11,593 nucleotides of DNA from Flavobacteriaceae bacterium (GTDB taxonomy: Bacteria; Bacteroidota; Bacteroidia; Flavobacteriales; Flavobacteriaceae), in NCBI GenBank assembly GCA_020347545.1, contig CP070731.1:1458317-1469909 (forward strand), read 5' to 3'. The position numbers and the translations under genes were made by a program. A model generated the notes under the pieces. That model was given only the letters and a program-made list of their open reading frames with translations, had not been told where the DNA came from and searched no databases. Every line of letters starts with the position of its first letter. The first letter of the stretch is position 1. Below are positions 1 to 6,306 of the stretch, piece by piece.

Positions 1-39
1 TAAAATAAAAGATATGGGAAACTGATTTCTTTTCATCAT
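1..39 (-). CDS. Possible start of a leftward gene cut by the window edge
   Basis: Reading leftward from an ATG-ATG pair at 39-34, thirteen codons stay open to the window edge. They give MMKRNQFPISFIL, a basic start followed by hydrophobic residues that would suit the beginning of a signal peptide or membrane anchor. The ATG lies 20 bp beyond the stop of the leftward gene at 60-515, so the two could share a transcript. Thirteen codons are too few to prove a gene. The sequence left of the window would settle it. Confidence 0.35.
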   Translation of the reverse strand, partial: MMKRNQFPISFIL

Positions 40-59
40 TGAAGAAAGAATTGATCTTA

Positions 60-515
60 TTAATCTCCTCCCACGATTATTTTGGGATCTATAGAATACA
101 TTCTTCCAGTACCATCAATTTTAAATGAAATGATATATTTATAGTCGGGTTTATTACTGGTGTTTTTTCTTATTATTCCCGTTACCGTTGTAGTTCCATT
201 CAATTCATCTCTGTCAAATACATTTGTTCCTCTTTCATATTTGATTTTTTGGATATCAATGGCACCGGATCCGTCAGTTGATTCTCCGTTCCAGAAAATT
301 GTATCCCCCACATTGGCATACACCGTATAGTCTCTAGTATCAGTATCGGGATCCTGGCCAACGAACCGGCAGGCCTGATGGGCAGCTGTTCCATCCTGGA
401 GCGCCTGGATATCACATCGAAGGGTCAAATTGATTTCATCCTGGGCATATCCTGTATTGGACATTACTAAAACAAACACACTGCTAATTAAAAATGTTTT
501 TAAAATTTTCATCAT
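60..515 (-). CDS. Small secreted protein of unknown function
   Basis: This 151-aa protein has a clear Sec signal peptide: basic start MMKILK, hydrophobic core, and likely cleavage after the Gly-Tyr-Ala-Gln at about residue 25. The mature part of about 126 aa has no membrane helix and looks beta-rich. It has two cysteines (in LRC and QACRF, roughly 15 residues apart) that could form a disulfide after export. The segment VYANVGDTIFWNG resembles the beta-strand edge seen in cupredoxin-like or other beta-sandwich proteins, but no metal-ligand set is visible, so I do not assign a fold. Two adjacent ATGs (515 and 512) are possible starts. It is divergent from the lipoprotein gene at 703. I do not recognise the family; location is periplasm or outside. 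Confidence 0.8.
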   Translation of the reverse strand: MMKILKTFLISSVFVLVMSNTGYAQDEINLTLRCDIQALQDGTAAHQACRFVGQDPDTDTRDYTVYANVGDTIFWNGESTDGSGAIDIQKIKYERGTNVFDRDELNGTTTVTGIIRKNTSNKPDYKYIISFKIDGTGRMYSIDPKIIVGGD

Positions 516-551
516 AAAGGGTTTATGGGTTAGAGGTTTAATTTAGTGCTT

Positions 552-570
552 ACTTATTTATTTAATAAGT
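552..570. repeat. AT-rich inverted repeat in the divergent intergenic region
   Basis: ACTTATT (552-558) and AATAAGT (564-570) form a perfect 7-bp inverted repeat around a 5-nt loop. It lies between two divergent genes (starts at 515 and 703), a place where an operator could sit. In AT-rich DNA a repeat of this size can arise by chance. No flanking T-run marks it as a terminator. Confidence 0.25.
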
Positions 571-702
571 CATTTAGGACGAAAACGCAGGAACAATGTC
601 CAAAACCCATGATTTACTTATCAAAGCATTTATAAAAAAACATGAATTGAACATGGAGTTGTAAAAAGGGTTGAGTAAATTTATGATTCAAAATTCTTTA
701 CC

Positions 703-990
703 ATGAAAAATTTAATTTCTCGTTTTAAACTGATTCCAATTCTTGCAATTGCATTGTTTTTTCTCTCAAGTTGTGCCCAGGCCTTACCCGTTCAGGAATG
801 CATAGAAGCTGATTCCTATGGTTTTTTTGGAGGACTCTGGCATGGTATCATTGCTCCTTTTTCTTTTGTGGTCTCCCTTTTTATGGATAATGTAGCCATG
901 TATGCGGTTAATAATAATGGTGGTTGGTATGACTTTGGTTTTGTAGTGGGAGCCGGAATATTATTTGGTGGCAGTGGTAAGGCCTCATAG
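703..990 (+). CDS. Small conserved-looking lipoprotein with Gly/aromatic-rich hydrophobic motif
   Basis: This 95-aa protein starts with a lipoprotein signal (MKNLISRFK, hydrophobic core, lipobox LSSC with Cys24 as the predicted lipidated residue). The short mature part contains a Gly/aromatic-rich stretch, YGFFGGLWHGIIAPFSF at about 40-56. It continues into a second hydrophobic stretch ending near residue 63, then the sequence NNNGGWYDFGFVVGAG. I recall similar small proteins with a GFWGGLWHG-type motif and a terminal glycine-rich segment as conserved hypotheticals in several bacteria, but their function is not known to me. A near-consensus -7 element (TAAATTTA at 676-683) lies upstream without a well-spaced TTG. 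The protein is probably an envelope component anchored by its lipid and possibly inserted in the membrane. Confidence 0.75.
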   Translation: MKNLISRFKLIPILAIALFFLSSCAQALPVQECIEADSYGFFGGLWHGIIAPFSFVVSLFMDNVAMYAVNNNGGWYDFGFVVGAGILFGGSGKAS

Positions 991-991
991 A

Positions 992-1066
992 AAAGAGAGA
1001 TTTAAAATCGTTATCGCTGTTTGTACACATCCGATTTTGTCTGGAAATTTTAAGTAAGTTCTCTTT
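992..1066 (+). other. Nested inverted repeats downstream of the 95-aa lipoprotein gene
   Basis: Just after the stop at 990, AAAGAGA (992-998) can pair with TCTCTTT (1060-1066), and inside that AAAATCG (1004-1010) can pair with CGATTTT (1032-1038). The transcript could fold into a two-tier stem that ends in a mixed T-rich run. It could be a weak terminator or 3' processing structure. The loops are long and AT content is high, so chance pairing is possible. Confidence 0.25.
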
Positions 1067-1190
1067 ATTTTCTTCGGATCTGCCTTTTTATAACTTGTTT
1101 AAAACTTTTTACCTATTCTGAAGTTTCAAAGCCCTAAAATTGGGAAATTTAAAAGGTAGAAGGAAAGAATTCCATTTTCAATTTCACAAG

Positions 1191-1835
1191 ATGAACAAAA
1201 TGAAGACAATCTGGTTTTTAACTTTTTTTTCTCTCTTGTTTTCACTGCCTTGTTTGAGCCAGCAAAATGTAGTCGGAGAAAAATCAATTGAAAAAGCATA
1301 CGAAAAAAATAATCTTGAATCCTCGTTGATTTTGTCAAGGGCGGAGCAGTGGTTCAGCAATGAGGAAAATGCTGAGTCATATGAAATTGAGTCGATTGAC
1401 AGGACTAAAGGATCTTTGGTTGTAAAGGGTGTATCTCCCGTACTTTATAAAAATATTGGCAGGGAACTTTATCCTAAAAGATCGGGAATGGCTGAGGTGC
1501 TGGAAGCCGATTTTGGCAACAGGGTGTCGTTGTTGATTGATGAAAAAGGCTATACCATAAGATACGAGGTGACTGATATGAAAAAAGAAATGTACCATCG
1601 TGAAGACCTGTTTTATGATTGTGTTGATTTTAAGGAGATTGATGAAGAAGCTCTTGCTGCGTATAACAAATCCATGAACAAGTTTCTTAAAGCAAATCTC
1701 GTGTTTAAAAAACGCAGGGAAAAATTCCAGGCCAACTCGCGTTCACAATTTGAAGAGGTCAGTACTTATTTGATTAATGAAGGAGAGCTCACCATTTTTT
1801 CTCTTCATGAAGCCATACAGGGAGATGACTTGTAA
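1191..1835 (+). CDS. Exported DUF4468-like (TBP-like fold) protein
   Basis: From the ATG at 1191 the product is 214 aa with a Sec signal peptide (MNKMKTIWFLTFFSLLFSL, cleavage near LSQ at 22-24). An ATG at 1140 extends the frame but adds a charged stretch before the hydrophobic core, so I reject it; the ATG at 1200 is also possible. The central part (about 48-150) contains a Trp-Phe pair after a helix (W54), the strand pattern YEIESIDRTKGSLVVKG and a later YTIRYEVTDMKKE. This layout resembles DUF4468, a domain with a TBP-like fold found in Bacteroidota secreted proteins of unknown role. The last 60 residues are charged and probably helical. The stop is 39 bp before the start of the channel gene with no terminator between, so the two probably form an operon. 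Confidence 0.72.
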   Translation: MNKMKTIWFLTFFSLLFSLPCLSQQNVVGEKSIEKAYEKNNLESSLILSRAEQWFSNEENAESYEIESIDRTKGSLVVKGVSPVLYKNIGRELYPKRSGMAEVLEADFGNRVSLLIDEKGYTIRYEVTDMKKEMYHREDLFYDCVDFKEIDEEALAAYNKSMNKFLKANLVFKKRREKFQANSRSQFEEVSTYLINEGELTIFSLHEAIQGDDL

Positions 1836-1874
1836 GGTAATTTCAAAACTGTCTAACAAAAAATTTTGAGAAAA

Positions 1875-4328
1875 ATGAAATTGTTTTTGAAATCCGTAGT
1901 TTTTTTTGCTCTTCTTTTATATCCTTTTTTTGGGATGGGACAGATTGTTTCCGATGTGGCTGTAGATTCTACCGGAAAGGCTATTCCGAAACCGATTAAG
2001 GTCTCTGGAATCATACAAAAGATTGAGTCCGCCTCAGCAAACATCAAGACAACTAAGCAAAAGACAGCCATGCCGGGTTCTGTCAAAAAAATTGACTCTT
2101 TGTTTCCGGCCTATGCAGAGTTTATAAAAGCCCAGAAAAAAAGAAAGGAACACTTCGTTTCCGCCAATCCCAATCGCCAGAAAATCAACAACCTAATTAA
2201 GAAATGGAACGGATATCAGGATCATTTAAGCGGCTGGGAATCCGTTATTAATGATCGGGAAAGCCGTAATATTATTTTACAGGAACTAACTACATTTAAT
2301 GAAGAAACCTGGAGGCTCACCTATGAAAATGCCGTAAAGGAAGAAGTGCCTCTGGAAGTTTTAAAAAGTGTAAGAGAAATCTGGAACGAGTATAAGAAAA
2401 TAAATCAATCGATAACCAAGGAGAATAATCAGTATTTGGTTCTTGAGTCAAAAATTAATGATCAGAAACTGATCGTTAAAGGGGTTATCGATGACCTCAA
2501 CACACTCAAGAATTCAGAGGTGTACCATTTGTTTTATTTGAGGCATGAACCTCTTTGGAAGTCTTCATTTAAGAGCCCGGAAAAAAATCTGGGAGAAAAG
2601 GATGAAGTAGAATCAATACCTGAAAATGTGCTTGGTATCGCTAAGTTTGTTAAATCCAATGAGAACAGTATCTATCTTTACGTAATCAGTATTGCACTTT
2701 TGGTCGGATTGATTCTGTTTTTAAAGAATGTATTTAAAAAATATCAGTTCAATGAAGAGGATGGGGATCTTCAAAACGCGAAAGATGTTATTTTTAACCG
2801 TACCATTGTCAGTATAATTTTCTTGTCTCTTGTAATTGCAAAATTATATTTTGTCAACACTCCTATGCTTTTGGGAAATATTTTGATTTTCCTGATCCTT
2901 GTTTTTTCGGTTCCATTGGTTCAGCCCTATATGTACAAGAGGTTTAAGAACATTATTTATTTTGTGATTATTTTTTATGTTTTGGATACGGCGAAAACGT
3001 ATATGTGGTTTTCTTCGGCTCAATACAGGATATATCTTTTGTTTGAAGCACTTCTGGTGGTTGGCGTTCTCATCGCTTTTACCCGACCTTATATGAAGAC
3101 CCGAAAAATGAAAATTGGGAATTTTGGCCTGTTGCTTATCAGGCTAACCCCTCTGGTATATTTCCTTCTTTTTATATCAATAGTCTCAAATATTCTGGGT
3201 TATACCAACCTTACTGACCTAACTCTTAAAGTAAGCACTCAAAGTGGGGTGTTTACATTGATTTTTTATGGAATTCTCATGATATTGGGGGGGCTTGTAA
3301 TCGGTGTAATTCATTGGAATTTCAGTACGAGGGAAGAATTTGATTTTGATAGAAAGTTTGCCCTTGAAATGAAGGCTTTGCAGGTCATGAGAGTTATCGC
3401 GTTTATCATGTGGTTCTTGTTTTTCCTGAAAATGATCGATTTACTTGACCCTCTGAAGCAGTTTTTTGACGATATATTTACTGACCCGTATCAAATTGGA
3501 GATATTACTTTTACCCTGGGTGACATCGTTCAGTTTATCTTAATACTGACCATCTCCTTTTTGACTACAAGTTTTGTTTCTTTCGTAATTGATAGCGGAA
3601 ATGTCTCAATGAGACTTGTGAAACTACCCAAGGGAGTTCCAGCGGCAATCTCTTTGGTGGTTAGGTATCTGATCATTGCCTTCGGAATTGTTTTCGCTTT
3701 GTCCTCACTCGGAATCGATTTGAGTAAGTTTAATTTAATGGCCGGTGCCTTGGGACTGGGTATTGGTTTTGGACTGCAAACCGTTATTTCAAATTTTGTG
3801 TCGGGTCTGATTCTTGTTTTTGAAAGGCCGATTCATGTTGGAGACACCGTTGAAGTAAACAATCTGCTGGGAACTGTTGACAGGATCGGAGTCCGCTCGT
3901 CTAGTGTTATTACTTTTGATGGGGCAGAAGTAGTGGTTCCCAACAACAACCTGATCGCCAATGACCTGATCAACTGGACTTTGTCAAATAGCATTAAAAG
4001 AGTGGAAATATTAATTGGAACAAAGTACGGTTCTGACCCCAACAAGATTCTTGAGATTTTAAAGGAAGCTGTTAAGAGTAGTGATGATGCATTGAAGGAT
4101 CCGGCTCCTCAGGCTTTGTTTAGTGATTTCGGCGACAGTTCATTAAATTTTAGATTGAGGTTCTGGGTTCATTATGAGGTAGGTTTGAAAGCTAAAAGCG
4201 ATGTGTCCATTGCCATCTACAATCTTTTTGAAAAACATGGAGTCGAGATCCCGTTCCCTCAACAGGATGTTTATCTTAAGGAATTACCCGGCTCCAAATC
4301 GGAAATTTTACCCAAAGCGGATTCTTAA
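1875..4328 (+). CDS. Large MscS-family mechanosensitive channel (MscK/KefA-like)
   Basis: This 817-aa protein is a pressure-gated channel that would release solutes from the cytoplasm during osmotic down-shock. A signal peptide (1-23, ending FFGMGQ) leads into a charged, mostly helical periplasmic region (about 24-260) that probably forms coiled coils. About eleven membrane helices follow, from residue 266 to 650. The last is the MscS pore helix, with alternating Gly/Ala (A623, G624, A625, G627, G629, G631, G633) and then Q635. It runs into SNFVSGLILVFERPI and the beta domain HVGDTVEV...GTVDRIG, then VVVPNNNLIANDLINW as in MscS. The C-terminal alpha/beta domain ends near 800. The architecture matches MscK-type channels, though it is shorter than E. 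coli MscK. The ATG at 1875 is chosen over a TTG at 1866 because it starts the signal peptide directly. Probably co-transcribed with the DUF4468-like gene. Confidence 0.93.
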   Translation: MKLFLKSVVFFALLLYPFFGMGQIVSDVAVDSTGKAIPKPIKVSGIIQKIESASANIKTTKQKTAMPGSVKKIDSLFPAYAEFIKAQKKRKEHFVSANPNRQKINNLIKKWNGYQDHLSGWESVINDRESRNIILQELTTFNEETWRLTYENAVKEEVPLEVLKSVREIWNEYKKINQSITKENNQYLVLESKINDQKLIVKGVIDDLNTLKNSEVYHLFYLRHEPLWKSSFKSPEKNLGEKDEVESIPENVLGIAKFVKSNENSIYLYVISIALLVGLILFLKNVFKKYQFNEEDGDLQNAKDVIFNRTIVSIIFLSLVIAKLYFVNTPMLLGNILIFLILVFSVPLVQPYMYKRFKNIIYFVIIFYVLDTAKTYMWFSSAQYRIYLLFEALLVVGVLIAFTRPYMKTRKMKIGNFGLLLIRLTPLVYFLLFISIVSNILGYTNLTDLTLKVSTQSGVFTLIFYGILMILGGLVIGVIHWNFSTREEFDFDRKFALEMKALQVMRVIAFIMWFLFFLKMIDLLDPLKQFFDDIFTDPYQIGDITFTLGDIVQFILILTISFLTTSFVSFVIDSGNVSMRLVKLPKGVPAAISLVVRYLIIAFGIVFALSSLGIDLSKFNLMAGALGLGIGFGLQTVISNFVSGLILVFERPIHVGDTVEVNNLLGTVDRIGVRSSSVITFDGAEVVVPNNNLIANDLINWTLSNSIKRVEILIGTKYGSDPNKILEILKEAVKSSDDALKDPAPQALFSDFGDSSLNFRLRFWVHYEVGLKAKSDVSIAIYNLFEKHGVEIPFPQQDVYLKELPGSKSEILPKADS

Positions 4329-4404
4329 TTTTTTTATCTAATCTTAAACCTCTCTAAATTGAATATTTTCTTCCCTGGATAGGTCGTTAATTTCTCATAA
4401 TTGG

Positions 4405-4412
4405 TAAATTTG
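4405..4412 (+). promoter_or_regulatory. Candidate -7 promoter element for the gene at 4512
   Basis: TAAATTTG matches the Bacteroidota -7 consensus TAnnTTTG exactly and would start a transcript with a leader of about 90 nt. I see no TTG at the usual distance upstream (17-23 nt), so the -33 half is missing or degenerate. Confidence 0.35.
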
Positions 4413-4511
4413 TATGGGTCAGTTAGTCAGATTCCGGATTACCTGATTTTCCATGGAATCTCTATATGATCATTATCGAATTATATTATTAGAATTTTTA
4501 AAAAATAAGTT

Positions 4512-5378
4512 ATGGGGTTTAAAAAGAAAACCTTTAAAGGTTTGGTTTTTATCGGAATTTTGGCTTTGGTCATTCAAGGGTTTACAAAAATTGATCCGGT
4601 TCCAAAAGATGATTTAATTGGTATTCAACTGTATTCTGTTAGAAATGACATGAATAAGGACGTAAAAGGAACTGTGGCCAAGGTGGGCCAGATGGGCTTT
4701 AATTTTGTGGAGGCTGCCGGCTATCGTGATGGTAAATTTTATGACATGGAACCATTGGAATTTAAGAAGTTGTGTGAAGATAACGGCTTGCAGTTTTTAG
4801 GTTCCCATACAGGTCAGAATTTGCCTTCAAAAGAAAAATGGGATGAGACCATGGCATGGTGGGATAAGGCTATTGAAGCACATGCTGCTGCAGGTGTAAA
4901 ATGGATCGTTCAACCCTGGATGGGCCGAGAAGGTTATGAGAGCCTGGAAGGATTAAAAAAATATGTTGAATATTTTAATGCTGTAGGAGAGAAGTGCAAT
5001 GCGAAAGGAATCTATTTCGGATATCATAATCACAACAAAGAGTTTACAACGGAATTTGACGGGAAGCCTATCTATGATCATATGTTGGAATTAAGTGACC
5101 CTGATAAGGTTATGTTTCAACTGGACCTTTACTGGATCCATAAAGGAGGAAAAAGTGCCTTAGATTATTTTGAGAGATACCCGGGAAGATTCATGTTGTG
5201 GCATATTAAGGATGAAAAGGAGCTCGGTGAAAGCGGTGAAATGGATTTCACGGAAATATTTAAGCAAAAAAAGGAGTCTGGATTTAAATATGGTATTGTA
5301 GAGGTTGAAAAATATAATTTTACACCTCTTGAAAGTGTTCAGAAAAGTTTGGAATACCTACGAACTACCAATTATTAA
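4512..5378 (+). CDS. Exported sugar-phosphate isomerase/epimerase-like TIM-barrel protein
   Basis: This 288-aa protein belongs to the xylose-isomerase-like TIM-barrel superfamily (AP endonuclease 2 / sugar isomerase-epimerase). Its first strand reads IGIQLYSVR. Candidate metal or acid/base residues are H172 and H174 in GYHNHNKEF, D205 in FQLDLYW, H231 in WHIKD and E264/E266 in VEVEK, with E67 after strand 2. That order of His, Asp, His, Glu is typical of divalent-metal members. A basic N-terminus and hydrophobic segment (about 10-25) without a lipobox point to export or a membrane anchor, so it should act in the periplasm, where phosphorylated sugars are unlikely substrates. Similar exported proteins are frequent in Bacteroidota, and some relatives act on keto-sugars or glycosides. 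The substrate here cannot be read from sequence. It is a single-gene unit with a terminator at 5399. Confidence 0.85.
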   Translation: MGFKKKTFKGLVFIGILALVIQGFTKIDPVPKDDLIGIQLYSVRNDMNKDVKGTVAKVGQMGFNFVEAAGYRDGKFYDMEPLEFKKLCEDNGLQFLGSHTGQNLPSKEKWDETMAWWDKAIEAHAAAGVKWIVQPWMGREGYESLEGLKKYVEYFNAVGEKCNAKGIYFGYHNHNKEFTTEFDGKPIYDHMLELSDPDKVMFQLDLYWIHKGGKSALDYFERYPGRFMLWHIKDEKELGESGEMDFTEIFKQKKESGFKYGIVEVEKYNFTPLESVQKSLEYLRTTNY

Positions 5379-5398
5379 AAATAAAATTATCTGAATTT

Positions 5399-5425
5399 AA
5401 AACCCCGGTATTTGTCGGGGTTTTT
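5399..5425 (+). terminator. Rho-independent terminator after the isomerase-like gene
   Basis: AAAACCCCG (5399-5407) pairs with CGGGGTTTT (5416-5424) across an 8-nt loop and is followed by TCTTTT. The stem is 9 bp with a GC core and lies 20 bp after the stop at 5378. The A-tract on the left arm could also let it work in the other direction. Confidence 0.85.
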
Positions 5426-5478
5426 CTTTTGGTTTTTAATTCAACTGAGTGAAAATCCTGTCGATCCTGGCTGTGTTC

Positions 5479-5510
5479 TTTGATCGATTTTATTTTTAAT
5501 TTTATTTTTG
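5479..5510 (+). promoter_or_regulatory. Bacteroidota-type promoter for the collagen-like lipoprotein
   Basis: TTTG at 5479-5482 (the -33 TTG) and TATTTTTG at 5503-5510 (exact TAnnTTTG -7 element) are separated by 20 nt, the expected spacing for the primary sigma factor of this phylum. Transcription should begin near 5515-5520, which makes the in-frame TTG at 5520 an unlikely start and supports the ATG at 5547. Confidence 0.6.
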
Positions 5511-5546
5511 GCCCGATAATTGTCTTTAAACTTCAAAACATCAATT

Positions 5547-6068
5547 ATGAGAAAATTATACATTTTATTTTTTACAATTATTTTGTCAACCTCTTGTGAA
5601 GGTCCGGTAGGACCTCCTGGCCTGCCGGGTCCAATAGGCCCTCCGGGTGAAGATGGTGTTGGCGGACTTCTGGGGCAGGTATTTGAAGTGGAAGCGGATC
5701 TAAATATTGGAACCAATTTTGAGTATTATGTGGAGATCCCGTCAGAAATTGAGGTTTTTGAAAGCGATATTGTCATGGTCTACCGGTTAATGGCAGGTTT
5801 TGAAGGAACAGATATCTGGGAACCTTTGCCTCAAACTATTTTCAGAAATAGCGGAATCCTGCTGTATACTTTTGATTATACATTGTTCGACGTTCGTTTG
5901 TTTTTAGATGGTACGGCGGATTTTGGAAGATTGGATCCGATTGATACGGATAATTTGATTTTCCGCATCGCTGTCATTCCGGCTGATTATGCAAAAGAGC
6001 TGGATCTGAAAAAGATGGATAACGTTTTAAAAGGATTGAATATAGAAGAAGTGAAGCGTGTCAATTAA
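5547..6068 (+). CDS. Lipoprotein with a short collagen-like Gly-X-Y segment
   Basis: This 173-aa protein begins with a lipoprotein signal (MRKLYILFFTIILSTSC; Cys17 is the predicted lipidated residue). Directly after the Cys is Glu, then about seven Gly-X-Y triplets (GPV GPP GLP GPI GPP GED GVG, about 19-39), the pattern of a collagen-like triple helix. The rest (about 40-170) has no membrane helix and looks like a beta-rich globular domain rich in Phe, Asp and Ile. Bacterial collagen-like stretches usually trimerise, so this one could act as a stalk holding a small head at the cell surface. The role of the head is unknown. Glu after the Cys is not a classical inner-membrane retention signal. 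It has its own promoter (5479-5510) and terminator (6124-6157). Confidence 0.85.
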   Translation: MRKLYILFFTIILSTSCEGPVGPPGLPGPIGPPGEDGVGGLLGQVFEVEADLNIGTNFEYYVEIPSEIEVFESDIVMVYRLMAGFEGTDIWEPLPQTIFRNSGILLYTFDYTLFDVRLFLDGTADFGRLDPIDTDNLIFRIAVIPADYAKELDLKKMDNVLKGLNIEEVKRVN

Positions 6069-6123
6069 ACTATTCACAAAAGTTACTTATTTACTATAAG
6101 AAATGTAAGGGAACAATTGACCG

Positions 6124-6157
6124 AAATCCCCGTCTTGAAAAAGACGGGGATTTTTTT
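6124..6157 (+). terminator. Strong Rho-independent terminator
   Basis: AAATCCCCGTCTT (6124-6136) pairs perfectly with AAGACGGGGATTT (6141-6153) across a GAAA loop, giving a 13-bp stem followed by more T residues up to 6157. It lies 55 bp after the stop of the collagen-like lipoprotein gene and isolates it from the M81 peptidase gene. Confidence 0.92.
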
Positions 6158-6197
6158 AGGCCCTTATAGCTTATCTGAGCAAGAACATAAAAATAGT

Positions 6198-6229
6198 TTG
6201 TTAAAACAGGATAAATTATTCTATTTTTA
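6198..6229 (+). promoter_or_regulatory. Candidate promoter for the M81-family gene
   Basis: TTG at 6198-6200 and TATTTTTA at 6222-6229 are 21 nt apart. The -7 element differs from TAnnTTTG only in its last base. It lies between the preceding terminator and the ATG at 6307, where a promoter for this gene must be. Confidence 0.35.
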
Positions 6230-6306
6230 TTGATCCATGAAGAGTACCAATCAATTCAAGGAGCTTCTGCGGATTGCTGGAAATTTAACCTTTAAAACTC
6301 AAAAAA

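Noticed and set aside
1140..1190. Upstream ATG extending the DUF4468-like gene
   Set aside because: It adds a basic stretch before the signal peptide; the ATG at 1191 (or 1200) gives a normal Sec leader.
1866..1874. TTG start for the channel gene
   Set aside because: The ATG three codons later begins a standard signal peptide, and TTG starts are uncommon.
5441..5716. Minus-strand ORF rich in Gly-Pro
   Set aside because: It is the antisense reading of the collagen-like triplets and runs into the promoter region; the repeat makes the opposite strand look Gly/Pro-rich too.
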